Below, piece by piece: positions 12,186 through 23,385 of a DNA stretch of 64,000 nucleotides. The stretch is from Vandiemenella viatica (lineage: Eukaryota; Arthropoda; Insecta; Orthoptera; Morabidae): the NCBI GenBank assembly GCA_031002005.1, contig JARYHS010008074.1, positions 269,515,930 to 269,579,929 of the forward strand, read 5' to 3'. The translations under genes and the position numbers were made by a program. The notes under the pieces are model-generated. The model saw only the letters and a program-made list of their open reading frames with translations, did not search any database and was not told the DNA's origin. Numbering within the stretch: position 1 is the first letter of the stretch; every line of letters starts with the position of its first letter.

Positions 12186-12225
12186 AAATAGAGTGCCAGT
12201 TCGGTATTATTTTTGCTTTAGGGAT

Positions 12226-12375
12226 GGTCGATGTCAAAATTATTAGAGCGGAAAAGGACTGGGGACATGGATCAGAAAGGAATTCAGCCATGGTTTTTGT
12301 ATGGAACCATCCCAGCATTCAGAGTGATTTTGATTAATCATGAAATATCAAAATCTGAATGGATGGGCTCAAATA
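12226..12375 (-). mobile_element. SINE body, antisense
   Basis: The reverse complement contains GCTGGGATGGTTCCATAC, ACCATGGCTGAATTCC and CCCCAGTCCTTTTCC in that order, matching the SINE at 8953-9181. The tRNA-like head is missing or eroded. Confidence 0.6.
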
Positions 12376-12383
12376 TTGAAGAG

Positions 12384-12512
12384 TTGCTCAATATCTTTCA
12401 ATTCATTTTCTTCAAAGGCTTGTAGTTGTACGATAGTCCAAATGGAGTGGAATTGCTCAATATGTTTCAATTCAAAGGCTTGTAGTTGTTCGATAGTCCA
12501 AATGGAGTGGAA
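12384..12512. repeat. Two-unit tandem duplication
   Basis: Unit 1 (12384-12452, 69 bp) and unit 2 (12453-12512, 60 bp) share TTGCTCAATAT, AAAGGCTTGTAGTTGT and CGATAGTCCAAATGGAGTGG nearly base for base. Unit 2 lacks 9 bp. This is a recent local duplication. Confidence 0.85.
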
Positions 12513-13640
12513 TATTTCACGTTTAACAAAATATTTTTCGGGCACCGTACATTCATCTTCTCCCCCCCCCCCTCTCCAGATTCTTCTGGTCATTGAAATC
12601 TTTTCTGTGTATCATAGATGTGCATAAATGATACTGTAATATCACCAACTGTTCAAGAAATACTTGTAATACATCCAGTCCACTAGTAATCATCATTTAT
12701 GCAACTGACAAACTCACATACATGGAAATCACTATCAGAGATTATTTTTCAAAAAACTCTGCATCACTAATTGCATTTTCTGAACATTGTGCTCACTGTA
12801 CTTGCCATATATGCTTCATTTCTCTTAAACAACCAATAATGCACTGATCATATACCAATTATAGGTTTTATATTAATTAGCACATTCCTTTTGGTTATAG
12901 GATCGAAATACTTGAAAATTTTCTGTTCTAAGTAGTAATAATGTGGTAGTTTTTAATATATTTCTGACTGTATTAACAAATGAAGCTACATTTCTAATAG
13001 ACAGTGCTGGTTCTATCTGAAGGTTGAATTTTGTGGCATTATTTTTTAATCATACACCCACACCACCAGATTCACTCTTCCCATGTCCAGTTATTGTATA
13101 AATCCATTTTGTTGAAATGTTTTGATTACCTCTAGAAAACTCATGAAATTAGTATTTGTCTTTGAAGAGGCTTGCAGCACCATCTGAAATGTATATCACT
13201 TCTTTGAAAATTTTCAATGGGCAGATACTTTATATTTTATTTTTATTTATTAGTTCAAGAGCACAATAAATGTGTTGTATGGTGTATAATGTTATCTGAA
13301 ACAACAGAAAAACTTTTCTTTTATTGGCAATGCAAGTAAACAATGAGATTTTTATCCATTTTAAAAGTGGTAGCTCTGAATTTCATCTGGCTAACTAATA
13401 CACTAATTCTCCGCAAAAATTAAAGAGCAAAACCACTGTGTGATTTACTGTCTAGCATAAATATTATTGAATTATTATTATATTATATTAAATAATATTA
13501 TTAAAAGTTTATAATATTATCTGTAGATAAATAAAATATAGCTGTCATGAAAATAATACTGTAAAACTGGAGATTGCTTCAGTAAGCTATTTAAATTTAA
13601 AAGAATTTAATTGTATTCATTAACTTCGATAATTTTACAC
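12513..13640. other. No gene seen; C-run and AT-rich tract
   Basis: A run of C lies near 12561-12570, and TTA/ATT-rich low-complexity DNA near 13455-13515. Otherwise unremarkable AT-rich sequence. Confidence 0.4.
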
Positions 13641-14204
13641 CCGCAGCGGCCTGGTACGTAAGTGCCAGTTATGGATTTGGCGAACCAGTGGCGCCCGAGC
13701 ATGAAACTTGTGAATGCCACAAGTTTCCCATGCTGTAAACTCCTACCATGCTTCATCAACCACCATAGGGCGTGGCGGTGGAATGTTGTGTGTCTAGGAG
13801 AGTGGGGATCTTGTCTTCGTGAAGATAAAACAAACCTCTATTATTATTATTTTTGATTTTAAAAAAAAACTCAAGGTTTGATACTTGCTGGGAAGGTGAA
13901 ATGGGTGATGAGGGCAAGCACTCGCTAGTGTGCAACCTCAGGGTCCCCTGCACACTCCTGTTGTATTAGGCTGGGGGATCTGCAATGGAGGTACGCACCC
14001 CCGGACCTTTCCTCCTAACTCGTGGGACAAAAAATTAATTCTAACCAAAAAAAAAAAATAAACAACAACCAAACTAATTCCACTTCTGGTGGATTGCGTG
14101 GATCCCTAACCACTCAGTTCTAACAAGGGGGTCAGGGTTGATAGCCCTCCAACTTCTGAAAACCAAAGTAATGGGAAAGTTTGTTTGATAGATAACACTT
14201 ACGT

Positions 14205-15303
14205 TGTAATGCAGAGGATAAAAGGGACGTTCGAGAAGGTGTCCCCATTTTACATTAACAAAGGCTAAGAGGGTACTTTGAGATTAGTTAAAAAGCTAAG
14301 GAATGGGACGCTGGTAATGAAAACACTCACCAGTAGGCAGGCGTCCCAGCTGCTTAACTGCAAGAAGCTCGAGGAGTTCGCCGTTAAAATTGAACGCCAC
14401 AAAACCCTGAACTGTAGTAAAGGCATTGTCACCTGCCGTGACATTATTTAGGGACCAAGGAACTCGTTAAGGAGTGGAAAGATCAAAAACTGGTCAAGGT
14501 GCACCAGATTACACAGAGGGTAAATGGCAGTCTTTTCAATACTACCACCTTCGTCCTGATGTTTGACACTCCAGTGTTGCCCAAGTATATTAAAGCAGGC
14601 TACGTTAATCTAAACATATGCCCGTATGTTCCAGACCCAGTGTGGTTCTTCCAGTGCCAGAGGTTCAGACATACAACGGTGTCATGCATGGGCAAATCCC
14701 TCCCCTTCCCCTTTGTGGTAGATGCGGCAAGGGGCACATGAGTCGGGTGTCAGTTGCAAGCTCCCACAGGTGTGTGTCAACTACTCTGGGTCACACCCTG
14801 CCTGGAGTAGGGGGCATCAAGTATGCAAGATACAGAAGTTGAAGACCAAAGAGCAGATACCTTATGGAGAAGAAAAGAAGAAGGCCAAGTCTCTTGCTGC
14901 TCCAGTTTTTGGAACTAGCTTTGCCAAGATGTTCTCAACTCCCATCAGGAAAGAAAGTGTTGCTATGCAGACATCTTTTGCACATACGCTACATGCTCAT
15001 GTCAGTGCAAATTTCACGAAGGTCATAACAGCTAAGACTGCAGATGTTGGTAGTAACACAGCTGCAACCTCGACCACTCTAGCAGCAGTAACATAGACTC
15101 CACCAGCAGTAGCAGGCAAAATTATGGCACTGTCGATTCCACCACGTGCTTTAACAGCTGTATCAACACCTGCTACCAGCGTCAATGGAGGTGGCCAGAA
15201 GTTCCGGGATCCAAAGTTCAGACAGATGGACCTGACCCAGTTTATTACGCCCCCCTCTTCGTCTCTTCCCAGACTACCTAGCAGTAGGGAGAAGAAGGGG
15301 TAG
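14205..15303 (+). pseudogene. I-clade LINE ORF1 (gag-like, zinc knuckles)
   Basis: Translation across frames gives KLRNGTLVMKTLTSRQASQL and KTLNCSKGIVTCRDII near 14290-14450. YVPDPV and CQRFRHTTVSC follow near 14625-14690, then CGRCGKGHMSR near 14715-14750, and a further Cys-rich segment continuing into the sequence around 14800. These are the YVPNPLRCFKCQRFGH-type CCHC knuckles of arthropod I-like ORF1, a nucleic-acid-binding chaperone. A basic and Ala/Thr-rich tail follows. At least three frameshifts and a stop after CRDII make it inactive. Confidence 0.75.
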
Positions 15304-15499
15304 ACGCAGAGGAGGAAGAAGAATATTCAAGTATTTTAGGAGTTCTCTGGGTCGAAGATGTCTGTCTCCTCTTCCAAGCCGGAAGAAACTGAAATGCTGG
15401 TGGACGAGTCTGGTCCTGTTCCTCAGCAAACAGTGACCAAAGACTCACTCAAACTGGGGTGGGTGATACTAAACAGGTAGGATGGCTCCCATACTCTAA

Positions 15500-15862
15500 T
15501 GGAACATTAAAAGTTTTATAGATCACAAAGAGGAGTTACAACTCTTAGCACGGTATGATTCTTTGTGTATCTGTCTCCAAGAGACACATTTCAGACAAAC
15601 ACACCAACCTGTGCTTAGAGGATATGATGTTTACCACAAAGACAATACCGAGGGTGATCGAGCGAAGGGGGGAGTGGCTGTGTTTGTCCAAAACACTGTC
15701 CACTCTGAACCTGTTGCTCTCACCTGTACCCTAACAGCAGTAGATGTGGGAATTCATGGACTGTTGCAATTGACAGTATGCTCCTTATATTTACTGCCGG
15801 GGTCACCAGTTGATTTCTTGACACAGAAAAGGCAAACGACACTACCAGGGGGCATGTTACTT
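15500..15862 (+). pseudogene. LINE endonuclease domain, truncated
   Basis: The frame at 15563-15865 reads CICLQETHF (the catalytic QETH block of apurinic LINE endonucleases), then YDVYHKDN, KGGVAVFVQN and LTVCSLYLLPGSP. Bases before 15563 add DHKEELQLLARYDSL in the same frame. The C-terminal half (the SDHxP region) is absent, because the sequence jumps to reverse transcriptase near 15860. Confidence 0.75.
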
Positions 15863-15929
15863 TAAAACAGTTATATGAATGAGGTTACGGGGGAAATCTC
15901 CCCCATTTTTTCAAAATCATTTTTATCAG

Positions 15930-18389
15930 GACATTGCTTCCAGTACCGAGTTGGTAGTGAAGTGTCAGAACATTTTATCCAGGAAAACGGTGTTCCTCAA
16001 GGGTCAGTTTTAGTGTGACCCTTTTGCTATTGCAATTAATAGCATTTCAACTTGCAACGATACTACTGTCCCCATTGATATTGTAGTTTTTGCATTGTAC
16101 TGGTGGCATAAATACGAACTTGTGCTGGTTGTGCTAATCAGTCTTAAATTTTTACTGATTTGATCTTACTACAGTTGCCACTCGAATTACCAGATATTAG
16201 TTATTTAAAGTCTCTCAAATAAGTTCTAAGGTTATCATGAGCTATGACTGCACAAATTATATTTATTATTGTATTAGTTGCTTGCCATACGACAAATAAA
16301 TAATAAAATAAATAAATAACTGCACAAATCACCCAGTCTTCCATTACTACAGGTTTGTCATTATTAAATTATACAATACAGTTATAATACGCCGTAGTAA
16401 ACCAGCACCTAATGAGTTTAATCGAACTTCGTAATCTGAAAACTGCACGGTTTGTATTAGGTAATGGAGACTGACAGTTGCTGCCGCTACAATAATCGCA
16501 AATATTATGACACTGGATTAGACTGTTCACAGTTCTTCATTTTCCCCGTGCCACACTTAAATACAGTAGACATCGCCACAAAAGTTATTGACACATGCTC
16601 TAAGGCTGTTTATACCATCATAACATTGCTAGTGCAAGGCACTAGCTACATCCGGACAATGTGCACCTACCGGTTTTCACTGTTAATTCGCGTCTCTCAC
16701 CTCTAGTACTCCTTATACGTTGATGACTTTTTCATTTTTTGTGCATCGTCTAGCCTGAGAAGTGTTGAGCGGCAGCTGCAGCTTGTGTTGAACAGGTTGG
16801 ATGAATGGTCAGTATACACTGACAAGCCAGTGTGTACCTTTTAGCCACAGTAGAAGTCTTTTAGCAGAACCTCATCTCACCTTGAGGAACACCGTTTTAG
16901 GTTTTGGTGAATCCGTTCAATTTCTGGGTCTCATTTTAGACATATGCTTACTTGGCTGTCACATCTTAAAGATATTAAAGCCAGAGCCCTGAAAGCCCTT
17001 AACGTTTTAAAATGTCTGTGTGGCAGGTCGTTAGTCACTGACTGCTCCTGCCTGTTACAATTTTATAGAGCCTTTGTATGGTTGAGGTTGAAGTACAGTT
17101 GCATTGTATACACTTTGGCATGGGACAGTTATCTCCATATACTCGATAGTGTCCATCATGCAGGAATTCGTCTCGCCTCAGGTGCATACTGCAGCAGTCC
17201 GATACCCAGCATTTGTGCTGAGTCTGGCGAGCTGCCACTTTCCATGCGCCGGCATCTCCTTACGGTGTGACACTATGTACATATTGCCGTAACTTCTGGC
17301 AGTCCCATGTATGACATAGCTATTCATCTTAACTTTAAACGGCTTTACACCAACCACCAAAGAGCAACTAAACCATTCAGCTACCGTGCAAAGGCTATTA
17401 TGGAGGAATATGGGTTTGAGATGCCCTATTTTCATCACCAGGGTTGGAGTAAATCTCCTCCCTGGCTTTTAAAAAGGCCCAGAACAATTTTAGAACTGTC
17501 ACGATACGACAAGCTGTGTACTGCTGACAATGTTTTTACCAAAAATTTTAAAGATGTCCTAAACCAGTTTCATCAATTTACCCTGGTATATACAGATGGG
17601 TCTAAGCAGGCTAACGTAGTAGTGTTCCCTTGAGCAACTTACAAATTCAAGCTGAATAGCATGTGCAGTGTTTATACTGCACAGTGTTACGCTTTGTTAA
17701 AGTCACTCCAGCATATGAAAGTAAGTCGCGGCCTCAAGTACATCATATGCTGTGATTCCCTCAGCTGCATTCAGGCCCTGGGAAGCATTTACCCAGCAGA
17801 TCCACTCGTCCAGGATACACAGGACACCCACCGATCCATCCAATCTTTTGGAAAGGAAGTTATATTCTGCTGGTACATGGCCATGTGGGAATTGGGGAAC
17901 GAGACAGCTGATGAAGCTGCCAAGTTAGCCTGCGCCAAGGTCAGAATTAACTTTGATCTGGTCCCAAAGCCTGACCTTGCCTCGGCGGTGAAAAGATTTG
18001 TTTTTGATGTTTGGCAGAGGCAGTGGCTGGATGTAGAGCATAGTAAGCTCTGGCTGATCAAACCGACCATTCAGCTGTGGAGCAACTCCTTCCAGTGGGT
18101 GATGGGGGATGAGGTTCTCCTTACTCACCTCTGTATAGGGCACTGTCCTCTGATGCATAACTTTCTTCTCCACCAGGGGGACCCACCCAAATGTGATGCC
18201 TGTGGTGTACCTTTGACGGTGTGCCATATTGTAATTTATTGTGTACTGTTTTTAGACTTGAGGGCAGACATTGATCTCGCAAACGATCTGTCCCTTATTT
18301 TAAATAATGAGACCAGCATCATGGCCACTGTTTTAAAATTTTGTGTACTGGCCAGTCTAGTGCGTAAGATTTTAGGTAGATCGGCCTAA
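15930..18389 (+). pseudogene. LINE reverse transcriptase C-part and RNase H
   Basis: RT motif B (ENGVPQGSVL) is near 15990-16015. After about 600 bp of unrelated sequence, motif C appears as LYVDDFFIF near 16715. Thumb sequence follows through 17300 in several frames. The RNase H domain starts with LVYTDGSK near 17585 and continues with SVYTAQCYALL and CCDSLSC in the 242-aa frame 17661-18389. The catalytic Glu expected in TAE is Gln here. A C-terminal block with CDACGVPLTVCHIV closes the ORF, as in I elements. It is inactive by deletion, insertion and catalytic loss. Confidence 0.8.
16090..16695. other. Foreign insert between RT motifs B and C
   Basis: The protein reading of the LINE stops after the motif B region and resumes just before LYVDDF. 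The intervening sequence has no RT similarity, a repeated ACTGCACAAAT pair (near 16248 and 16320) and several AATAAA hexamers. It may be a solo LTR or other short element, but I could not define its ends. Confidence 0.45.
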
Positions 18390-18735
18390 TTTTAAGACGA
18401 ATGGGTGGCCCTTTACAGCCACCCGTCCATGCACATTGTTGTTGTTTTTTATATTGTTATAATTCCTGTCTCGCTGCCCATTATACAGCCAGTGAGACAC
18501 GTAGTGCTTTTAATTCCTCTGTAAACCTGTTTGGCCCCTTTACAGCCATCCAGATATTGTAAAGTCGTGGGTCCTGGTGGCCTCTTTATATCCACATCCC
18601 TTTTTATCATTTATTTTATTTAGCTGTCTGTATGGCCGACCCCTTTACATTCGACCATGCAAACAGTAATTAAGCCACAGTATTAGCTGGTTATTGTTAA
18701 GGCACTAATGACCTTGCTGTCTACAGAACCTAAAG

Positions 18736-18757
18736 CAACAACAACAACAACAACAAT
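18736..18757 (+). repeat. (CAA)n tail of the I-clade LINE
   Basis: About seven CAA units end the LINE 3' UTR. Simple trinucleotide tails, rather than poly(A), are usual for I-type LINEs. Confidence 0.75.
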
Positions 18758-18758
18758 A

Positions 18759-18909
18759 GATAATTTACACTCCACAAAATATGGAATATGCTTTTAATAA
18801 CATATTATATGACAAATAGTAGCTGTTCAGAAGCAGTAAGTTATTTTTAAAAATAATTTAAATCTATAATAACTATATGTAATAAAACGTTTACATACAA
18901 AAATTTTCA

Positions 18910-18949
<40 letters not shown>

Positions 18950-19837
18950 GTAGTAGATATACAAAGTAAAAATCCATCAGTCAGGCTTTATGACTCAACT
19001 ACATGCTATGAGGACATTATTTGACCAGATTTTTAGATTTCTAAAAAATGGCTCCTCAAAAATATGAAAGTTTGGAATATTTTAACGAGATAAACTAAAT
19101 TCATCCTGAGCTAGAAATAAATTTTTGAGTATTTCTACCCTATGAGGGGTATAAACTGCCACAGTGAACACAATGATCAAACTTCTTTTTGTAAGAGGAA
19201 AAAAATTCTCAAAGACACAAAAAAATATTGTTTTTCCCATTAAATAAATATTTTTGGCTTATTTTTAAAATAAGTTGTGCTTAATTCTTAGTTATTACCT
19301 TAAAGTCCATTTCTATAACTTCAAAACAAAAGCATTTTCAGCTCTCTATCTTTTATATTTTTTGAGTTATGTGCAATTAAACATATCTAGCATTACAAAA
19401 TTTTCCAAATGTATGGATTTTGAGCCAATTTTTGGAGGGCCATAACTCCGCCAACCTTTTTTTTTTTTTTACCAAATCCTTTTAGGATATTTCATAACTT
19501 TAGTGAAATTATCTACTGTAATCATTTTGAAGAAGAAAAAAAAAAGCATAGAAGCAAGTTATATTTGTTGACTGTTTTAAAGTGGTTTTTATATAATTGT
19601 TACTTATGGTGTAATGATTGAGGGTCAAAGCTTCAATTCCATATTAAATAAACAAAAAATCAATAAGGTACACAGTATAATTTTATTCAACTATTTTACC
19701 AAATAAATATAAGATAATTGCAGTATCATTTTTAATATTTAAGGTTGGCTTATGAGCTGCTACACATTTTTGGGAATAAACGTGCCTGGACAGTAGGGTG
19801 CCTATCATAGGTGTAGTGAGCATTAGAAGTGTTTATT
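18759..19837. other. No gene seen; 46-bp poly(A) at 18912-18957
   Basis: AT-rich DNA. An A-run of 46 bases directly follows an AATAAA at about 18909-18914, as at the end of a retroposed transcript, but I cannot identify an upstream gene. Poly(T) near 19460 and a TTA repeat near 19836-19850 are the only other landmarks. Confidence 0.45.
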
Positions 19838-19989
19838 ATTATTATTATGAATTTTGATGGTGCTAATGCTCCAGTGGCAATTCCCCTAGTCATCTAACTA
19901 CTCCTTCATTTTTTATTTATTTTTTTATATTTCCTCAGTTTTTTGCACATACATCCAGCACTTAATAGACAATTTAGGACCATCACACT

Positions 19990-20335
19990 TACTGTCTACC
20001 GCACTTCCGCGACAGGTCCATATGGACAGTTTTACTATCTATTTATTAGTATTTTCTAGCTTATGCCTTTCTTCCCCCACCCTCACTTCGCACCATGTTG
20101 TCCTCCCCCCCCCCCCTTCCACAAACCAGAGCTACCGACCTTGAGGACTTACTCAGTTGGCTGCCAGACTCCAACATGCAGCCATCTCTCTACTATTGAA
20201 GAAGGGCTATAGGCTCGAAAATTTTATTCTATGTGTGTACGTGTTGTGTGTGTGTGTGTCTTGATGCTGCAGGAATCCTCTTCTGTGGTAAGTGGTGGTT
20301 TTTCTCCTATCCAAATGTTTAATATATATATAGTA
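19990..20335 (+). mobile_element. Short insertion with Penelope-tail-like motif
   Basis: Copies 2 and 3 of the LINE lack this stretch. It contains CAACATGCAGCC, GAAGAAGGGCTATAGGCTCGA followed by AAA, and a (TG)n run near 20243-20260, much like the GAAGA-hairpin-GAAA blocks near 6950, 37670 and 62930. Ends are approximate. Confidence 0.4.
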
Positions 20336-21857
20336 AGCATTTTGTACCATCTGCCCAATATGTATATAATTTTCTTTTATAACTGGAGTGTTTAAATTCT
20401 TCCACCATTTACTTATCCAATTTACATTTTTTTAATTTTAAATTCCTTAAGTGTTTTTGGTAAATTAGCCATCACTTGGTAATTTTTTCCAATCCCTGAC
20501 ACCCTTACCAACAAAAGGAAATCTTCCCACTCCCTTATGCATGAAATCAAGCACCTGCTTGTGGTCATGGCTGCCTTTCCCCTTCCATGCACTATTCCTA
20601 ATTCTTTGACCAATATCCTTCCACAGGGCCCGCTCTAGGGGGGGGGCAAACCGGGCATTTGCCCGGGGCGCTAAAATTTAGGGGCCCCATTTCGGCTAAA
20701 AGTGTGAGAAAAATATTAATAATATTAATGGGTTAAATACCCAATTAATAAAAAATATCCACATACCGATTTTTCGTTCGTTAAAAACTTACAGTTCTTA
20801 GCTATTTGGGTGCGCCCCTAGAGACTTCGAAGAGACGGGGCGCGGACCTCAAAGGGGCGCGTCGTTGCCTCACCGCCTCTGTGTGAATTCCGCCATAGGA
20901 GCAACTTCAAAATGCGCCGCGTCCGCGCCATGTTTCAGCCCGAAGTCCGCGCCACGTCTCTTTTGTGTGAATTGGGTCTTAGCACGCGAGTAGAACGCGT
21001 TGTTGTCTCAATTTGCTTATTATTACTAATTACAAAAGTGGTTTCATTACACAACAGCATTAGTCTTACTATTACATTATTAGTGATAAGTGGAAGTTCA
21101 TAAAATTTACTTCAGGATTTCATAATTTCTAAAGGTAAATACATCTATGAATAAACTGTTATTTAGTTGGACATAGGCGCACAACGACAAAAGCACACAA
21201 CAAAAGCCCAGTAGGTGGGGGCTGTTACACCTGCCCTCGGCTACCTGCATTGATTCTGACATTACACTGCCCACAAATTACTAGACGCGGTGAAAAGGAG
21301 TGTTTTTCGCAATTGCAGCTAGGCTCTAATACATGGAATCGATAGTGCTTGGCGGGAGATGCTGAGTATTTATTTTATTGAATTGATGAACCAAATCAAT
21401 ATGAATCTGTTATTGGAAATCGAAGTGGAATAATTTGCATAATAATTTCGTCTCGTAATTCGAGCTTCACAGATTTGTTTAACAAATTAGATACAGGCAT
21501 TGTACGTGTTTTGGACGGGTTAAATTACATATGCTATCTTAAATCGCTTGTGAAAATACTGTAGTTTAGTGGGTGTGGGACAGTACTTACAATCATTAAT
21601 AAATAAATAATATTACCAGCTGCTGATTACCGATTAGTAACTTCACATACCATTAGTATATTTAATTTCGAATGCTAACTGCTAATATATAATAATCCAT
21701 GATCTTTATTATATATACGAATGCGGTTTACACATACTCTAACTGCTGCATTTGTAAATCGTCTCAACAAAAAGAAATTCATTAACTATTTTAGTGAATG
21801 TGAATAACTTTGTCAGTTGGTTTAATAAGTGCATTGCGCGACAATCACTCCACAATT

Positions 21858-21859
<2 letters not shown>

Positions 21860-21908
<49 letters not shown>
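21860..21908. repeat. Poly(T) tract, 49 bp
   Basis: Uninterrupted T-run inside the hAT 5' non-coding part. It could be the poly(A) tail of a minus-strand retroposon or simple-repeat expansion. Confidence 0.8.
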
Positions 21909-21909
<1 letters not shown>

Positions 21910-22217
21910 TGAACTTGGAACCTATTCCGTTTAAGCCTATATAAATTGCCATTCTGTATACACGGTTTCTGTATTTGCATCAAATTTACGGATGGTATCA
22001 TCCGCGAATGAGCTTTGACTGTGTAGTAACACTAGACTTTCTTTATGTTCACAGGGTATGGAAAATATTTTGTGTTGTGCATAAATATTTTTTTATATCG
22101 ACTGAGAATAATTTATCTTAGTTATGGTTTTAGCTTATTAAGAGCAAGGATAAATATTTACTTTTTATATTATTTTATAGTGTACATTGTTTGAGTTACG
22201 TGCATGCCTCCTTCAAA

Positions 22218-23383
22218 ATGTCTGACGGTCAAAGAAAACTATCTGGTAACCAGTACAAAAAAAGAAGGTTGGGAAAGGAAGTGTAAAGGCAGAATCAATC
22301 TGGCGCGTTAAAAAAATATACTGTATTCAGGGTTTACCAAAACAAATCTTAGAATCCAATATCAGGTCGGGATACAAAAGAAGTATAGAATCGTCAGAGA
22401 ATAATATCGAACAAATGAACGAAGTTTGTAAACCAAATGGAACTGACACCAACGTGAGACTCACAGAAGGCGTTCTAAAACTTTGTGGCCAAGAATTTTA
22501 TGAGACGCCGTTAAAAGCTTTTTAGCAAGGTAAGGTCCACCTAAACTATTGCATAATTACAAATTTCCTTCCAATGACACAGATCGACGTTTTAGCACAA
22601 AATATTATGCACGAATTTTCAGCAACGGAGAGCAAATATTGCGAGATTAGCTACTGCGTTTACTGTTTCTGTTGCAAAATTTTCAGTTGTTTAGTTAGTT
22701 CTCTCTCAAAGGAGGGTTTTAAAAATTGGAAGCACCTCGACGAAACTTTAAAAGAGCATGAAATTTTTTCAGGCAAAAAAGATTAAATTGTTGTAAAACT
22801 GTAGATGCTGCCACTCAAATAGTTATTAATGCCGAAATAAATCATTGGAATGAGGTGCTTCTAAGAATCGTTGCAATTACCAAATTGCTTGGTAAAAGTT
22901 GACTGGTTTTTCAAGGTACAAGCGACAAGTTGTTTGAGCATAATACCGGTAATTTCTTAAAAATAGTTGAGTTACTCTCTGAATACGATCCCATTATGGA
23001 AGAGCACGTCCGTTGAGTGCTCTAAAAAGTAGAGACTAAAGCTCAATATCTTGGGAAAAATATACAAACCGGGATAGTAGATCCGCTGCATCAATGTGTA
23101 AAGTCTCATGTTATTAATGAAATAAAAAAATTCAAATATTTTTCCATAATTTTAAACTGTACTCCTGACTTTAGTAAGATACAGCAAATTACTCTTGTAA
23201 TCTGATATGTTTCAACCAGTAAATTTAATCCTGATGTTGAAATTAAAATTAATGAAAGCTTTTAAGGCTTCTTACGATTCGAAAGATCCACAGGAAAACA
23301 AATGTCTGACATTATAGTTGGAGAACTTAATGACTTGTGTTTAAATTTGCAGGATATCGGAGGACAAGGACTGACAACGGGTC
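22218..23383 (+). pseudogene. hAT (TTF zinc finger/DUF4371-type) transposase N-part
   Basis: Transposases of this class move DNA by hAT cut-and-paste. From MSDGQRKLSG (ATG at 22218) the readable blocks are the TTF-like finger segment YCVYCFCCKIFS and GFKNWKHLDETLKEHE (22656-22760), then EVLLRIVAITK, GNFLKIVELLSEYDPIMEEH, YLGKNIQ, KYFSIILNCTPDFSK (D of the catalytic core) and LNDLCLNLQDIGGQG. Many stops and frameshifts are present. The reading is cut in the conserved GQGxDNGS block at 23383, exactly where the next element is inserted. Confidence 0.8.
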
Positions 23384-23385
23384 TA

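Larger units (their letters stand above)
13641..18758 (+). mobile_element. I-clade LINE with RNase H, internally deleted
   Basis: Order on the plus strand: GC-richer 5' leader, zinc-knuckle ORF1, apurinic endonuclease, part of the reverse transcriptase, RNase H, C-terminal Cys/His region, 3' UTR and a (CAA)n tail at 18736-18757. A LINE with RNase H and a simple-repeat tail fits the I superclade. The stretch from late endonuclease to RT motif B is deleted (junction near 15860), and about 600 bp of foreign sequence sits between RT motifs B and C. All parts carry frameshifts. Confidence 0.8.
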
